DNA of 64,000 bases from Bifidobacterium breve. GTDB taxonomy: Bacteria > Actinomycetota > Thermoleophilia > Solirubrobacterales > Solirubrobacteraceae. The stretch is taken from NCBI GenBank assembly GCA_945878865.1, contig CAMCUD010000005.1, forward strand, positions 62,001-126,000, read 5' to 3'. This document shows, in pieces, positions 34,675-43,022 of this stretch (position 1 is its first letter; the number at the start of each line of letters is the position of its first letter). The position numbers were made by a program, and so were the translations under genes. The notes beneath the pieces were generated by a model. The model was not told the DNA's origin and searched no databases. It saw only the letters and a list, made by a program, of their open reading frames with translations.

Positions 34675-35664
34675 ATGGAGGTCGATTTCGGGCTGCGCGG
34701 TGCCGCGATCACAGCCGTCGGCGAGGAGGCCGCAGCCATCGAGGCGCTGGGCTTCGGCGGGGTCGGGGTGACCGAGACGAACGGCAATCCGTTCCTCGCG
34801 GCCGCCCAAGCCGCCCAGGCCACCTCGCGCGTGCGGGTGTCGACGTCGATCGCGCTCGCGTTCCCGCGGACGCCGATGGACGTCGCGTACACCGCGTGGG
34901 ATCTCCAAGCGCTGGCGGCCGGGCGCTTCGCCCTCGGGCTCGGCACGCAGGTGCGCGCGCACGTCGAGCGCCGCTACGGCGCGGTCTGGTCGAAGCCCGC
35001 GGCGCGCATGCGCGAGTACGTGCTCGCGCTGCACGCGATCTGGGACGCGTGGGAGACCGGCGGCGAGCTGCGCTTCGAGGGCGAGTTCTTCCGCCACACC
35101 CTGATGCCGCCGAACTTCCGCCCGCCGCCGGCGGCGCATCCCCGCCCGCCGGTGCTGCTGGCGGCGGTGCGCGAGCGGATGACCGAGGTCGTGGGCGAGG
35201 TCGCCGACGGGCTGCTCGGCCACGCGTTCTGCACCCCCGACGTGCTGCGCGACGTGACGCTGCCCGCGCTCGAACGCGGCATCCAGCGAGGCGGCCGAGC
35301 CCGCGAGGACGTCGAGGTCGTCGCGGGCGTCTTCGTGGCGCTCGACGACGCCGGGTGGGAGGCCAACCGCCGCCGCGTCGCGTTCTACGGCTCGACCCCC
35401 GGCTACCGCCACGTGCTCGACCACCACGACCTCGGGTCGCTCTTCGACGCGCTGCATGCCGCCTCACGGGCGGGCGCCTGGAAGGACATGCCGGCGCTCG
35501 TCGACGACGACGTCCTCGCGCTCTTCTGCGTGCGCGGCGACGATCCGGCGGCCGTCGCTGCGGAGGTGCGCGCCAGGGTCGGCGGGCTCGCCGACCGGGT
35601 CGCGCTCGTGGCCGAGGACACGCCTGCGAGCGCTATCGCGCCAGTCGCCGCGGCGCTGCGCTGA
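34675..35664 (+). CDS. LLM-class F420-dependent oxidoreductase
   Basis: 329 residues from ATG 34675, with GGAAGG 8 bases upstream. A luciferase-like TIM barrel: GFGGVGVTETNGNPFLAAAQAA, VRVSTSIALAFPRTPMDVAY, AGRFALGLGTQVRAHVERRYG and ARMREYVLALHAIWDAW match the TIGR03617-type F420 subfamily of actinobacteria. It should use reduced F420 or FMN; the substrate is unknown. It is followed by a pair of REP-like repeats. Confidence 0.9.
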   Translation: MEVDFGLRGAAITAVGEEAAAIEALGFGGVGVTETNGNPFLAAAQAAQATSRVRVSTSIALAFPRTPMDVAYTAWDLQALAAGRFALGLGTQVRAHVERRYGAVWSKPAARMREYVLALHAIWDAWETGGELRFEGEFFRHTLMPPNFRPPPAAHPRPPVLLAAVRERMTEVVGEVADGLLGHAFCTPDVLRDVTLPALERGIQRGGRAREDVEVVAGVFVALDDAGWEANRRRVAFYGSTPGYRHVLDHHDLGSLFDALHAASRAGAWKDMPALVDDDVLALFCVRGDDPAAVAAEVRARVGGLADRVALVAEDTPASAIAPVAAALR

Positions 35665-35682
35665 CCGCCGTCCCGTCCCGGG

Positions 35683-35740
35683 CCTCCCGCCGGACGTACG
35701 TCGTGCGGGGCTCTGACCCCGCATGACAGACGCTCACTCC
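35683..35740. repeat. REP-like repeat, copy A
   Basis: A diverged copy of a unit of about 55 bases that also occurs at 35754, 54001 and 54060. It keeps CCTCCCGCCG, GTACGTC, TGCGGGGCTCTGACCCCG and GCTCACTCC, but has lost the second palindrome. It pairs with copy B 71 bases away, between convergent genes. Confidence 0.6.
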
Positions 35741-35753
35741 AGATCCCGCCGGG

Positions 35754-35810
35754 TCTCCCGCCGAGCGTACGTCATGCGGGCCCCTGACCCCGGTGAACCA
35801 ACGTTCACCC
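35754..35810. repeat. REP-like repeat, copy B
   Basis: Complete unit: GCCGAGCGTACGTC, a GC-rich CGGGCCCCTGACCCCGG segment and the dyad GGTGAAC-CAAC-GTTCACC (35792-35809). The stop codon of the membrane protein gene (35805-35807) lies inside the dyad, so the repeat supplies that gene's end. It may serve as a bidirectional terminator. Confidence 0.65.
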
Positions 35811-36464
35811 GGTCGTGATGGACCAGCCGGCCACGTCGAGGAGGAAGTGCGAGACGACGAGCGCGCCGGTGTAGAACGTCGACACCGCGGCCGCCAGCCC
35901 GATCCGCCGCGACCACGACGACCCGGCCGCCCCGTAGGCGACCGCCGCCGCCCAGCCCAGCGCCGCCTCGGCGGGAAGGACGTAGAGCGCGACGCCCGCC
36001 AGCTCGGACGGGTCTCCCGCCGGCTCCCACAGCTTCAGCGTCGGCGCCAGCACCTCCGAGCCGAGGAAGATCACGAACGCCGCGGCGGCCGCGCGGCCCG
36101 GCCGCGCGCCCGTCAGCGCCAGGGCCAGGAACAGCGGCGCGACCCACATCCCGCCCATCGCGAGGCTGATCGCGTCGTCCACGCGCGGGCCGCCGATGTC
36201 GGGGAAGCGCAGCGTCCCGATGAGGTCCGCGAGGATCCAGTCGGGCACGATCTGGAAGACCGAGACCGGCAGCAGCAGCGCCCACATCGCAAACCAGTCG
36301 TCGCGGCCCACCGCGCGGGCGGTCACCGGCAGCGCGACGTTGAACGCCACGACCAGCCCGAGGACGAACCAGCCTTTCGCGGGCGGGTCGAGCAGCAGCG
36401 TCGCGGCGGCCCCGGCGAACAGGCCGGCGAAGACCGCCGCGACAGCACGGACGTCGCGCGTCAC
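35805..36464 (-). CDS. Six-helix membrane protein of unknown function
   Basis: 219 residues from GTG 36464, which overlaps the preceding MBL stop (GTGA). Strongly hydrophobic with about six membrane segments: VAAVFAGLFAGAAATLLL, WFVLGLVVAFNVALPVT, WFAMWALLLPVSVFQIV, MWVAPLFLALAL, AAAAFVIFLGSEVLAP and a C-terminal pair. I do not recognise the family. It closes a four-gene operon with an MBL-fold enzyme, an epimerase and an SDR, so it may transport or anchor something in that pathway. Its stop codon falls inside REP copy B. Confidence 0.75.
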   Translation of the reverse strand: MTRDVRAVAAVFAGLFAGAAATLLLDPPAKGWFVLGLVVAFNVALPVTARAVGRDDWFAMWALLLPVSVFQIVPDWILADLIGTLRFPDIGGPRVDDAISLAMGGMWVAPLFLALALTGARPGRAAAAAFVIFLGSEVLAPTLKLWEPAGDPSELAGVALYVLPAEAALGWAAAVAYGAAGSSWSRRIGLAAAVSTFYTGALVVSHFLLDVAGWSITTG

Positions 36465-37588
36465 CGGCGCGGCGCGATCGTCCCGTAGTTCATCCCACCG
36501 TGGCGGTACGTCGCGCGGATCGGCCACTGCATCCGGATGTCGGCCAGCTCGGACGACGGGATGACCTGGCGCCAGCGCGGGTCCTTCGGTGACGGGTCGG
36601 CGAGCGTCTTCTCGAGGACCATCGAGTCGTACTGGTCCTGCGGGTCCTCGAGGGTGTTCGCGTTGGGCACGACCTCCCGCCCGTAGAACTCGACGTACTT
36701 GCGCAGCCCGGGGATCTTCGACTGGTCCGGCTGCCAGTTGTCCAGCGACACCCCGTTCTCCGAGCTGACCCACACGCCGTCGGGCGTGTTGACCACGAGC
36801 GAATGGTTGCCGTCGGTGTGACCCGGCGTCCACACGATCGCCACGCCGACGCCGAGCTCCACCGAGCCCTGCAGCCGGCCGAACCGCTCGACCTGCGCGT
36901 CGTCGAGGCCACCCGGGACGTACCACGCCCACTGCATCGGGTGGATGTCCTCCATCGTCGCGATCTCCTTGTCCTGCGCGAGGACGAGCGCGTTGGGGAA
37001 GAGCGGTGCCCGCGCCGCGGTCTCCCCCGGGATCGGCGCGGTGGTGCCGAGGATCATCCGCGCGTCCTGGACGTGCAGGTGGTCGAAGCTCACGAAGTCG
37101 ACGTCCTCAGCGGCGAGGCCGCAGATGCGCAGCACGTCGTCGGTGTCGTTGAGGTACCGCGCGAAGACGTTCTCGGCGAACCAGCTGCCGCCCGGCACCC
37201 GGTCGAGCAGCGCCTGGGTCTGCGCGTAGAACGGCGACTTGGCCGACCCCTCCGGGATCGTCGGCTCCCACACCAGCGTGCGCGGCGCGCCGTGGAAGTC
37301 CTCGTACTGGACGACGACCATCCGGTTCGTGATGAAGATGTAAGGCACCGGCAGCGGCACCGCGTTGTGGAACGCGAAGCCGGTCGGGTACGGCGCGGTG
37401 ACGAGGTCGACGCTGCGGACGCCGAGCACCTCGCCCTGGGCCTTGAAGCGCGCCTTGAACGCCTCGGCGCCCTCACGCAGCGCCGCCAGCCGCTTGCCGC
37501 GCGGCCAGACCGAGCGCGCCTCGTCGAGCTCGGGGATCGGCCGCATCCCGGCGGCTTCGAGACCCGGGGCTCCGGTCGTGACTGCCAT
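36461..37588 (-). CDS. MBL-fold metallohydrolase-like protein
   Basis: 375 residues. DHLHVQDARM (an HxHxxD variant of the metallo-beta-lactamase metal site) and TPGHTDGNHSLVV (later metal-site His) indicate an MBL fold in the middle of the protein; the 120-residue N-terminus and the tail around WPIRATYRHGGMNYG are extra and unrecognised. It is probably cytoplasmic. The gene is coupled to the epimerase (one-base overlap) and the membrane protein (four-base overlap). A hydrolase for a lactone or thioester in an uncharacterised catabolic route is a reasonable inference. Confidence 0.75.
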   Translation of the reverse strand: MAVTTGAPGLEAAGMRPIPELDEARSVWPRGKRLAALREGAEAFKARFKAQGEVLGVRSVDLVTAPYPTGFAFHNAVPLPVPYIFITNRMVVVQYEDFHGAPRTLVWEPTIPEGSAKSPFYAQTQALLDRVPGGSWFAENVFARYLNDTDDVLRICGLAAEDVDFVSFDHLHVQDARMILGTTAPIPGETAARAPLFPNALVLAQDKEIATMEDIHPMQWAWYVPGGLDDAQVERFGRLQGSVELGVGVAIVWTPGHTDGNHSLVVNTPDGVWVSSENGVSLDNWQPDQSKIPGLRKYVEFYGREVVPNANTLEDPQDQYDSMVLEKTLADPSPKDPRWRQVIPSSELADIRMQWPIRATYRHGGMNYGTIAPRR

Positions 37589-38553
37589 CAGAGATGTCCT
37601 CCCTCGCGCAGCCACGCCTCGGTGCGGCGCATCCCCTCGTCGAGGTCGACGGCGGGCTCGTAGCCGAGCACCGTCCGCGCCTTCTCGATCGAGTAGGTGC
37701 CGCGCCGGGCGAGGTAGCGCATGCTGATCGCGTTGACGTCGCTGCGCGCGCCGCGCAGCCGGTTGAGCCGGTCGGCGGCGTGCGCGAGCGCGACCGCCGG
37801 GCCGGTGGGGATGCCGAGCGGCCCGCGGCGGCCCAGCATCCGGTAGAGGTGGCCGAAGTACTCGTCGCTGCGCACGCCGCGCGGGCCGGCGATCGTGAAG
37901 ACCTGCCCGGCGGCCTCGGGTGCCCGCAGGGCGAGCACGACGCCGCTGACGAGGTCGTCGACGTAGACCGGGCTGTGGATCCCGCCGCCCATCGCGGGCA
38001 GGAGGAACTGGCCGGAGCGGATCGCGTCGAGCGGCTTGAGGATCCACGGGACCGAGCCGGGGCCGTAGACGTCGCCGGGCCGGATGACGACCGCGTCGAC
38101 CTCACCGGCGGCGTGCGCCTGCAGGACGACGTGCTCAGACGCGATCTTCGTGTCGACGTACGGGTTGCCGTCGGGGCGGACCGGGTGGTCCTCGGTCACG
38201 CCGTCGGGGAAGCCGGTGTCGCTGAACGCGCGCACGCTGGAAAGGTGGACGACGCGCCGCACACCGGCGTCACGCGCGGCCTCCGCCACCCGGCGCGTGC
38301 CCAGGACGTTGATCCGCCACTGCTCGTCGAGATCCACGGCGTTGGAGACCACGGCGGCGGTGTGGATGACCGCGTCGCACCCGTCGAGCAGCGCGCGCCA
38401 GGGCGCCGGGTCGGTCGTGTCCCCCGCGTGGACGCCGCGCGCCGGGTCGGCCACGCGGTCCACCCCGACCACCTCGTCGCCCTCGGACGTCAGCCGGTCG
38501 CGCAGCGCCGCCCCGAGGAACCCCGCGGCGCCGGTGATGAGGACGCGGCTCAC
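37588..38553 (-). CDS. NAD(P)-dependent epimerase/dehydratase (extended SDR)
   Basis: 321 residues. GAAGFLGAAL is the extended-SDR dinucleotide motif, HTAAVVSNAVD the central strand, and YVDTK with LSSVRAFS upstream supplies the Tyr-Lys-Ser triad. RPGDVYGPGSVPWI is the usual substrate-domain start. It resembles 3-beta-hydroxysteroid dehydrogenase-like and nucleotide-sugar epimerase proteins; the former is favoured by the neighbouring oxidoreductases. It lies between the SDR gene (ATGA overlap) and the MBL gene. Confidence 0.9.
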   Translation of the reverse strand: MSRVLITGAAGFLGAALRDRLTSEGDEVVGVDRVADPARGVHAGDTTDPAPWRALLDGCDAVIHTAAVVSNAVDLDEQWRINVLGTRRVAEAARDAGVRRVVHLSSVRAFSDTGFPDGVTEDHPVRPDGNPYVDTKIASEHVVLQAHAAGEVDAVVIRPGDVYGPGSVPWILKPLDAIRSGQFLLPAMGGGIHSPVYVDDLVSGVVLALRAPEAAGQVFTIAGPRGVRSDEYFGHLYRMLGRRGPLGIPTGPAVALAHAADRLNRLRGARSDVNAISMRYLARRGTYSIEKARTVLGYEPAVDLDEGMRRTEAWLREGGHL

Positions 38554-39341
38554 AGCCCCTCGCGCTCAGCGAACTTCCGCTGCTTGCGCTTGGCGTCCTT
38601 GACGATCGCCGGCAGGAGCGGCGCGATCGCTCCGGGGAACGCGCCGCCGACGCGCAGGATCGAACGCCAGCGCGGATGGACCTTCACGATCCGCGGCCGG
38701 TCGATGACCTTCATCGCGACGTCGGCGACCTCGCCGGGCAGCATCATGCCGCCCGACCATGAGGGCCAGGCGTCCGGGTCGCGGGCGAGCTCGAAGAGCA
38801 TCGGCGTCCACATGCCGTCGGGGCACAGCGCCGACACGCGCACGCCCTTGTGCCCGCGGATGAAGAGGTCCATCTGCGTGCCGACGGAATACGCGAGCGC
38901 CGCGTGCTTCGTCGCCCCGTACACCGTCTCGTGCGGCGCCGGGACGATGCCCGCCGTCGAGACGATGTTCAGCACGTGGCCGCGTCCCGCCGGGATGAAC
39001 CGCGAGAGCGCCGCGGCCGTGCCGTTCATCGTGCCGTGGACGTTGACGTCGAAGAGCAGGCGACGGCGATCGGGGTCGGTCTCCCAGCTCGGGCCGACGG
39101 CGAGCAGGCCGGCGTTGTTGACCCACAGCGCGAGGTCGGGCAATCCGTCGACAAGGGCCTGGCACGCCTTCGCGTCGGCGACGTCGAGGAGCTGTGCGGC
39201 ACCGTCGATCTCGCCCGCGAGGCCCTCCGCGGCGTCGAGGTCGACGTCGGCGACGACGACATCGTGGCCGCGCGCGGCCAGCCGCCGGCACAGCTCGGCG
39301 CCCAGGCCCTTCGCCCCTCCCGTGACGACGGCGGTACTCAT
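38550..39341 (-). CDS. Short-chain dehydrogenase/reductase
   Basis: 263 residues from ATG 39341. VVTGGAKGLGAELCRRLAAR is a textbook TGxxxGxG cofactor motif; WVNNAG, NIVSTAGIVPAPHETVYGATK supply the N-S-Y-K catalytic set. The C-terminus is a longer basic segment that may associate with membranes. It is the first gene of the four-gene operon and divergent from the PucR regulator at 39419, with a perfect dyad between them. Confidence 0.92.
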   Translation of the reverse strand: MSTAVVTGGAKGLGAELCRRLAARGHDVVVADVDLDAAEGLAGEIDGAAQLLDVADAKACQALVDGLPDLALWVNNAGLLAVGPSWETDPDRRRLLFDVNVHGTMNGTAAALSRFIPAGRGHVLNIVSTAGIVPAPHETVYGATKHAALAYSVGTQMDLFIRGHKGVRVSALCPDGMWTPMLFELARDPDAWPSWSGGMMLPGEVADVAMKVIDRPRIVKVHPRWRSILRVGGAFPGAIAPLLPAIVKDAKRKQRKFAEREGL

Positions 39342-39375
39342 GCCTGGATGGTGGCGGGCGCCTGCGCGCACCGGT

Positions 39376-39390
39376 TGTGAACCGTTCACA
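39376..39390. promoter_or_regulatory. TGTGAAC-C-GTTCACA dyad between SDR operon and PucR gene
   Basis: A perfect 15-bp dyad, 34 bases from the SDR start and 28 from the PucR start. It resembles CRP-type half sites (TGTGA/TCACA) but with a five-base instead of six-base spacer. The PucR protein itself is another candidate binder. Confidence 0.55.
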
Positions 39391-39418
39391 GCGGACGAGC
39401 GTCCTGCTGTGACGTACT

Positions 39419-40702
39419 GTGAGGGAGATGCGTGACGCCCCGCCCGCCACCCTCGCCGCCGCCGACCGCGCGCTGCAGGCCGTCGCCGAGCAGATCCTCG
39501 CCGACGCCGACACCGTCGCCGCGCGCATCGCCGACATGCTCCTGCGCGACATCCCCGAGGTGAACGTCGATCCGCTCAGCGCCGAGGAGACCCGGCGGTC
39601 CGCCCGCGCCACGCTCGTGACGCTCCTCAGCGGCTGGCGCCGAGGCGCACCGTTGCAGCAACTCGCACCACCGCCTGAGCTGCTCTTCCAGGTCGGGCTC
39701 ATGGCCCGCGACGGGATCCCGCTCGGGCCGCTCCTGCGCATCTGCCACCTCTCGCACGGCGAGTTCGCCGACGAGTGGGACGCGCGACTCGCCGCCGCCG
39801 GCCTGTCCCCCGAGGTGCTCGCCGTCGCGATGCGCCGCGGCCACCAGCTGACGTTCGCATGGTTCGACGGGCTCACCGAGCGACTGACGGAGGCCTACGA
39901 GGCCGAGCTCGAGCGCGTCGCGCGCACGCCCGAGCGGGTTCGCCGCGAGGCCGTCGAGGCGGCGCTCAGCGGCAAGACGGTCGACCTCGACGCGCTGAGC
40001 CGCACCGCCGGCTACGAGTTCCGCCGTCGCCACATCGGCCTCGTCCTCTGGCAGGGCGCGCCCGTCTCCGACGGCGTGCCGGCCGTCACCGACCCGCAGC
40101 CGGCGTTCGCCGGGCTCGCGCGTGCCGTCGCGGACGCGCTCGTCGCCGCGCCGCCACTCGTCGTCTCCGCCGCCAGCGGCGTGGCGTGGGGCTGGATCGC
40201 GGTGCGCGAAGCGCCCTCGGCGGACGCTCTGCGCGACGCGATCGAGGCCGCGCGGCCGGGCGGCGTCTCCGTGGCCTACGGCGATCCGGCGCCCGGCCTG
40301 CCGGGCTTCCGCGCGACCCACGACGACGCGCTGGCAGCCTCCCGCGTCGCCATGCTTCAGCCCGGCGCGGCCGCCGGCGCCGTCGTCGGGTTCGACGCCG
40401 TCGAGCTCACCGCGCTCGTCGCCGGCGACCTCGTCCGGGCGAGGCGGTTCGTCCTGCGCCAGCTCGGCGCGCTGGCCGCCGAGGACGAGGAGACCGCCCG
40501 CCTGCGCACGACGCTGCGCGTGTTCCTCGAAGAGCACGCCAACCGCACCGCGACGGCGAAGCGCCTGGGCGTGCATCCCAACACCGTCACGAACCGGGCG
40601 CAGGCGTGCGAGGCGCTCATCGGCCGGCCGATGCGCGTGCGGCCGGTGGAGCTGCAGGTCGCGCTGGCGCTGCGCGAGCAGCTCGGCGAGCAGGTGGCCT
40701 AG
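39419..40702 (+). CDS. PucR family transcriptional regulator
   Basis: 427 residues. The C-terminal PucR HTH is clear: LRTTLRVFLEEHANRTATAKRLGVHPNTVTNRAQACEALIGRP in pieces, where VHPNTV is the recognition helix. A GGDEF-like CdaR middle domain (about 200-350) precedes it, and the N-terminal region is a helical sensor domain. Family members activate purine, glycolate or other catabolic genes on a metabolite cue. The start is GTG 39419; ATG 39428 is possible. Its likely target is the divergent four-gene operon. Confidence 0.88.
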   Translation: MREMRDAPPATLAAADRALQAVAEQILADADTVAARIADMLLRDIPEVNVDPLSAEETRRSARATLVTLLSGWRRGAPLQQLAPPPELLFQVGLMARDGIPLGPLLRICHLSHGEFADEWDARLAAAGLSPEVLAVAMRRGHQLTFAWFDGLTERLTEAYEAELERVARTPERVRREAVEAALSGKTVDLDALSRTAGYEFRRRHIGLVLWQGAPVSDGVPAVTDPQPAFAGLARAVADALVAAPPLVVSAASGVAWGWIAVREAPSADALRDAIEAARPGGVSVAYGDPAPGLPGFRATHDDALAASRVAMLQPGAAAGAVVGFDAVELTALVAGDLVRARRFVLRQLGALAAEDEETARLRTTLRVFLEEHANRTATAKRLGVHPNTVTNRAQACEALIGRPMRVRPVELQVALALREQLGEQVA

Positions 40703-40771
40703 CCGCACGTCCGAGCCGAACGCACGGTGGGCGCCCTTGAGGCACTCGGGCGAGCGGGCGCCGAGCCCCGG

Positions 40772-40788
40772 CTATAGCGACGATATAC
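40772..40788. promoter_or_regulatory. CTATA-type operator overlapping the tetR -10
   Basis: CTATAGCGACGATATAC is an imperfect 17-bp dyad matching the site at 41544. It overlaps TATACT (40784-40789), which lies six bases before the GTG at 40796 and implies a leaderless mRNA. The arrangement predicts autorepression. Confidence 0.55.
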
Positions 40789-40795
40789 TGGGATC

Positions 40796-41518
40796 GTGCC
40801 GACGTCGCGGACTCCAGTCGTTGATGCCGTCCAGACGCGAGATCGACTCCTGGCCGCTGCCGCCGAGCTGCTGGAGGAAGCGGCCGGCGAGGACGTGTCG
40901 ACCCGGGCGATCTGCGACCGGGCCGGGGTGAGTGCGCCAACGCTCTACCACCACTTCGGCAGCAAGGAGCAGCTCATCGACGCAGTCGTCAGCCACGGGC
41001 TGCGCGAGTTCCTGGACTCCGTCGACGAGCCGCCGGCCGACGACCCGGTCGCGCACGTCCGTGAAGCCTGGGACCTGCACGTCCAGTTCGGCCTGGAGAA
41101 CCCCAGCTTCTACGCGCTTGTCTACGGGCGCACCCGGCCCGGACGCCCATGCGCCGTGGTCGCCGATCTGCGGGCGATGGTGCTCAAGGCGCTCGAGCCC
41201 GCCGCGCGGCACGGACGGTTGCGGGTGACGCCCGAGGACGCGGCGGCGCAGATCGTGGCGGCCGGCAGCGGCGTCGCCTTGGCGCTCATCGCCCAACCGC
41301 CCGAGAGCCGCGACCTCTCGCTCTCGACGCAGGTCCGTGACGCGATCCTCGAGTCCTTGACCACGAGCCCCGATAGCCGGCGGTCGAAACGCCCGCCGAC
41401 GATGGCGACGGCGGCCGTCGGGCTGGCCGCAGCGTTGTCCGGGACGCCTGAGGGCTTCAGTGACACGGAGGCCGCGCTGCTGCGCGACTGGCTTCAGCGG
41501 CTGGCCGACCCCGGCTGA
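40796..41518 (+). CDS. TetR/AcrR family regulator of the downstream SDR locus
   Basis: 240 residues from GTG 40796. HTH: STRAICDRAGVSAPTLYHHFGSKEQLI. The C-terminal half matches the TetR_C_33-like ligand domain with HVREAWDLHVQFGLENPSFYALVYG. Operator-like sequences containing GCTATAG occur before this gene and again between it and the SDR pseudogene, so one protein probably controls both transcripts. A TATACT -10 six bases before the start codon suggests that translation starts at the mRNA's first bases. Confidence 0.9.
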   Translation: MPTSRTPVVDAVQTRDRLLAAAAELLEEAAGEDVSTRAICDRAGVSAPTLYHHFGSKEQLIDAVVSHGLREFLDSVDEPPADDPVAHVREAWDLHVQFGLENPSFYALVYGRTRPGRPCAVVADLRAMVLKALEPAARHGRLRVTPEDAAAQIVAAGSGVALALIAQPPESRDLSLSTQVRDAILESLTTSPDSRRSKRPPTMATAAVGLAAALSGTPEGFSDTEAALLRDWLQRLADPG

Positions 41519-41543
41519 AGGTTCTCCCCGACCGACACCGTCG

Positions 41544-41560
41544 CTATAGCTGCGTTATAG
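41544..41560. promoter_or_regulatory. CTATA-type operator before the SDR locus
   Basis: CTATAGCTGCGTTATAG: arms CTATA/TATAG, matching the tetR upstream site at 40772 in length and layout. A further half-site GCTATAG lies at 41566-41572. The region 41561-41714 otherwise shows nothing but a leader for the SDR. Confidence 0.55.
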
Positions 41561-41714
41561 ACGTTGCTATAGTGCTGCTACGAGTTCGACGGTCCTCGGG
41601 TCCTCGTCAGCGGTGGCGCCAAGGGCACGGGACGTAGGCGACCGTCGATCGCCTGCAGGCAGACGCGTCCGCCGACACCACAACGAGGGGCCGACGGCCT
41701 CGGGGAGGACACGC

Positions 41715-42499
41715 ATGACTGTCAGGGATCGTGACCGGCTGGACGGCCGCCGCGCGTTGGTCACCGGCGGATCAAAGGGCACGGGCAAGGCGGTGGTCGA
41801 CCGGCTCCGGGAGCTTGGCGCCGACGTCTACGCTACCGCCAGAACGATGCCCGACGGGTACGCGTTCCCGGACCGGTTCATCGAAGCCGACACGGCGACC
41901 GCTGAGGGCTCCCAAACAGTCGGCGACGTCTGCTCGAGGCCGGCGGCGCGGACATCCTCGTGCACGTCCTCGGCGGCTCGTCGGCGCCCGCCGGCGGCTT
42001 CGCGGCGCTCACCGACGAGCGCTGGATAGGAGAGCTCCAGCTCAACCTCCTCGGCGCCGTGAGGCTCGACCGCGCGCTTGTGCCGTCGATGATCCGGTCG
42101 GGCTCGGGCGCGGTGCTGCACGTCACCTCCATCCAGAACCGGATGCCGCTGCACGACGCCACACTGGCGTACGCCGCGGCCAAGGCCGCCCTGCGCACCT
42201 ACAGCAAGGGCCTGGCGAACGAGCTGGCGCCGCGAGGCGTCCGCGTCAACGCGGTCAGCCCGGGCGGGATCCACACCGAGGCCGCCGAAGCGTTCATCGG
42301 TCGGATCGCCGAAGGCCACGGCCTTCCCCGCGAGGGCGCAGAGCAGCTGGTCTTCGACTCGCTGGGCGGCGTGCCGCTCGGCCGGTTCGCCACCCCGGAG
42401 GAGGTCGCCGACCTCGTCGCGTTCCTGGCGACCGACCGGGCCTCTTCGATCGTCGGCGCCGAGTACGTCATCGACGGCGGGACCCTCCCGACGACCTGA
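41715..42499 (+). pseudogene. Short-chain dehydrogenase split by a one-base deletion
   Basis: The first part (from ATG 41715) reads LDGRRALVTGGSKGTGKAVV to VGDV and then leaves frame near 41926-41932; the second part resumes one base out of frame as LLEAGGADILVHVLGGSSAP and continues to 42499 with TSIQNRMPLHDATLAYAAAK (catalytic Ser, Tyr, Lys) and VNAVSPGGIHTE. Adding one C at GACGT-CTG would restore a full SDR of about 261 residues. Both halves keep normal codon use, so the damage is recent or a sequencing error. The neighbouring TetR operators and the SnoaL-like gene suggest a formerly coherent locus. Confidence 0.8.
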
Positions 42500-42555
42500 C
42501 CACCCCCGGGCACCACCGGGACGCACCACCAACCCGAGACAGAAGGAGCAACCCC

Positions 42556-42879
42556 ATGACCGTCACCAACCTGCCCGTGGTCATCGAGAAGTTCATCGCG
42601 GCCAACAATGCCCACGATGCCGACGCGCTCGCTGCGCTCTTCGGTCCCGGGGCGACCGTCGCCGACGACGGCAAGACCCACAGCACCGAGGCCGAGATCC
42701 GCGCGTGGATCCAGAGCCACCTGATCGACCCGAACATCACCGTGACGCCCAAGTCCTACGACGCCGGCCGCCTCGTGGCCGCCAGCGATGGCGACTTCCC
42801 GGGCAGCCCGTTCGACTTCGCGTTCGACTTCGAGACCCAGGACGACGCCATCACGAGCCTCTCCATCGAACTTGCGTGA
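42556..42879 (+). CDS. SnoaL/NTF2-like small protein
   Basis: 107 residues, with AAGGAG eight bases before ATG 42556. VIEKFIAANNAHDADALAALFGPGATVADDGKTH, read in pieces, is the cone-shaped alpha+beta barrel start of the SnoaL-like/NTF2 superfamily. Relatives are isomerases, hydrolases or ligand-binding proteins acting on small hydrophobic molecules. It follows the frameshifted SDR and is probably in the same transcript. The region 42880-43022 after it shows no gene. Confidence 0.8.
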   Translation: MTVTNLPVVIEKFIAANNAHDADALAALFGPGATVADDGKTHSTEAEIRAWIQSHLIDPNITVTPKSYDAGRLVAASDGDFPGSPFDFAFDFETQDDAITSLSIELA

Positions 42880-43022
42880 GCCGAGGACCCAGCGGACCGA
42901 GAGACACGCCGGCGCGCACGACCAGGACGAACGCACGCCCCTGACGATGCGCAACGACGGCACCCACGCCGCCGACATCGCGTCGTTCGGCTCGGCCTCG
43001 ACGTCTTGCCCTACGCCTTGAG

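Noticed and set aside
42880-43022. A gene in the gap between the SnoaL-like and ligase genes
   Set aside because: Only frames that are extensions of neighbours or lack start and domain signals are present.
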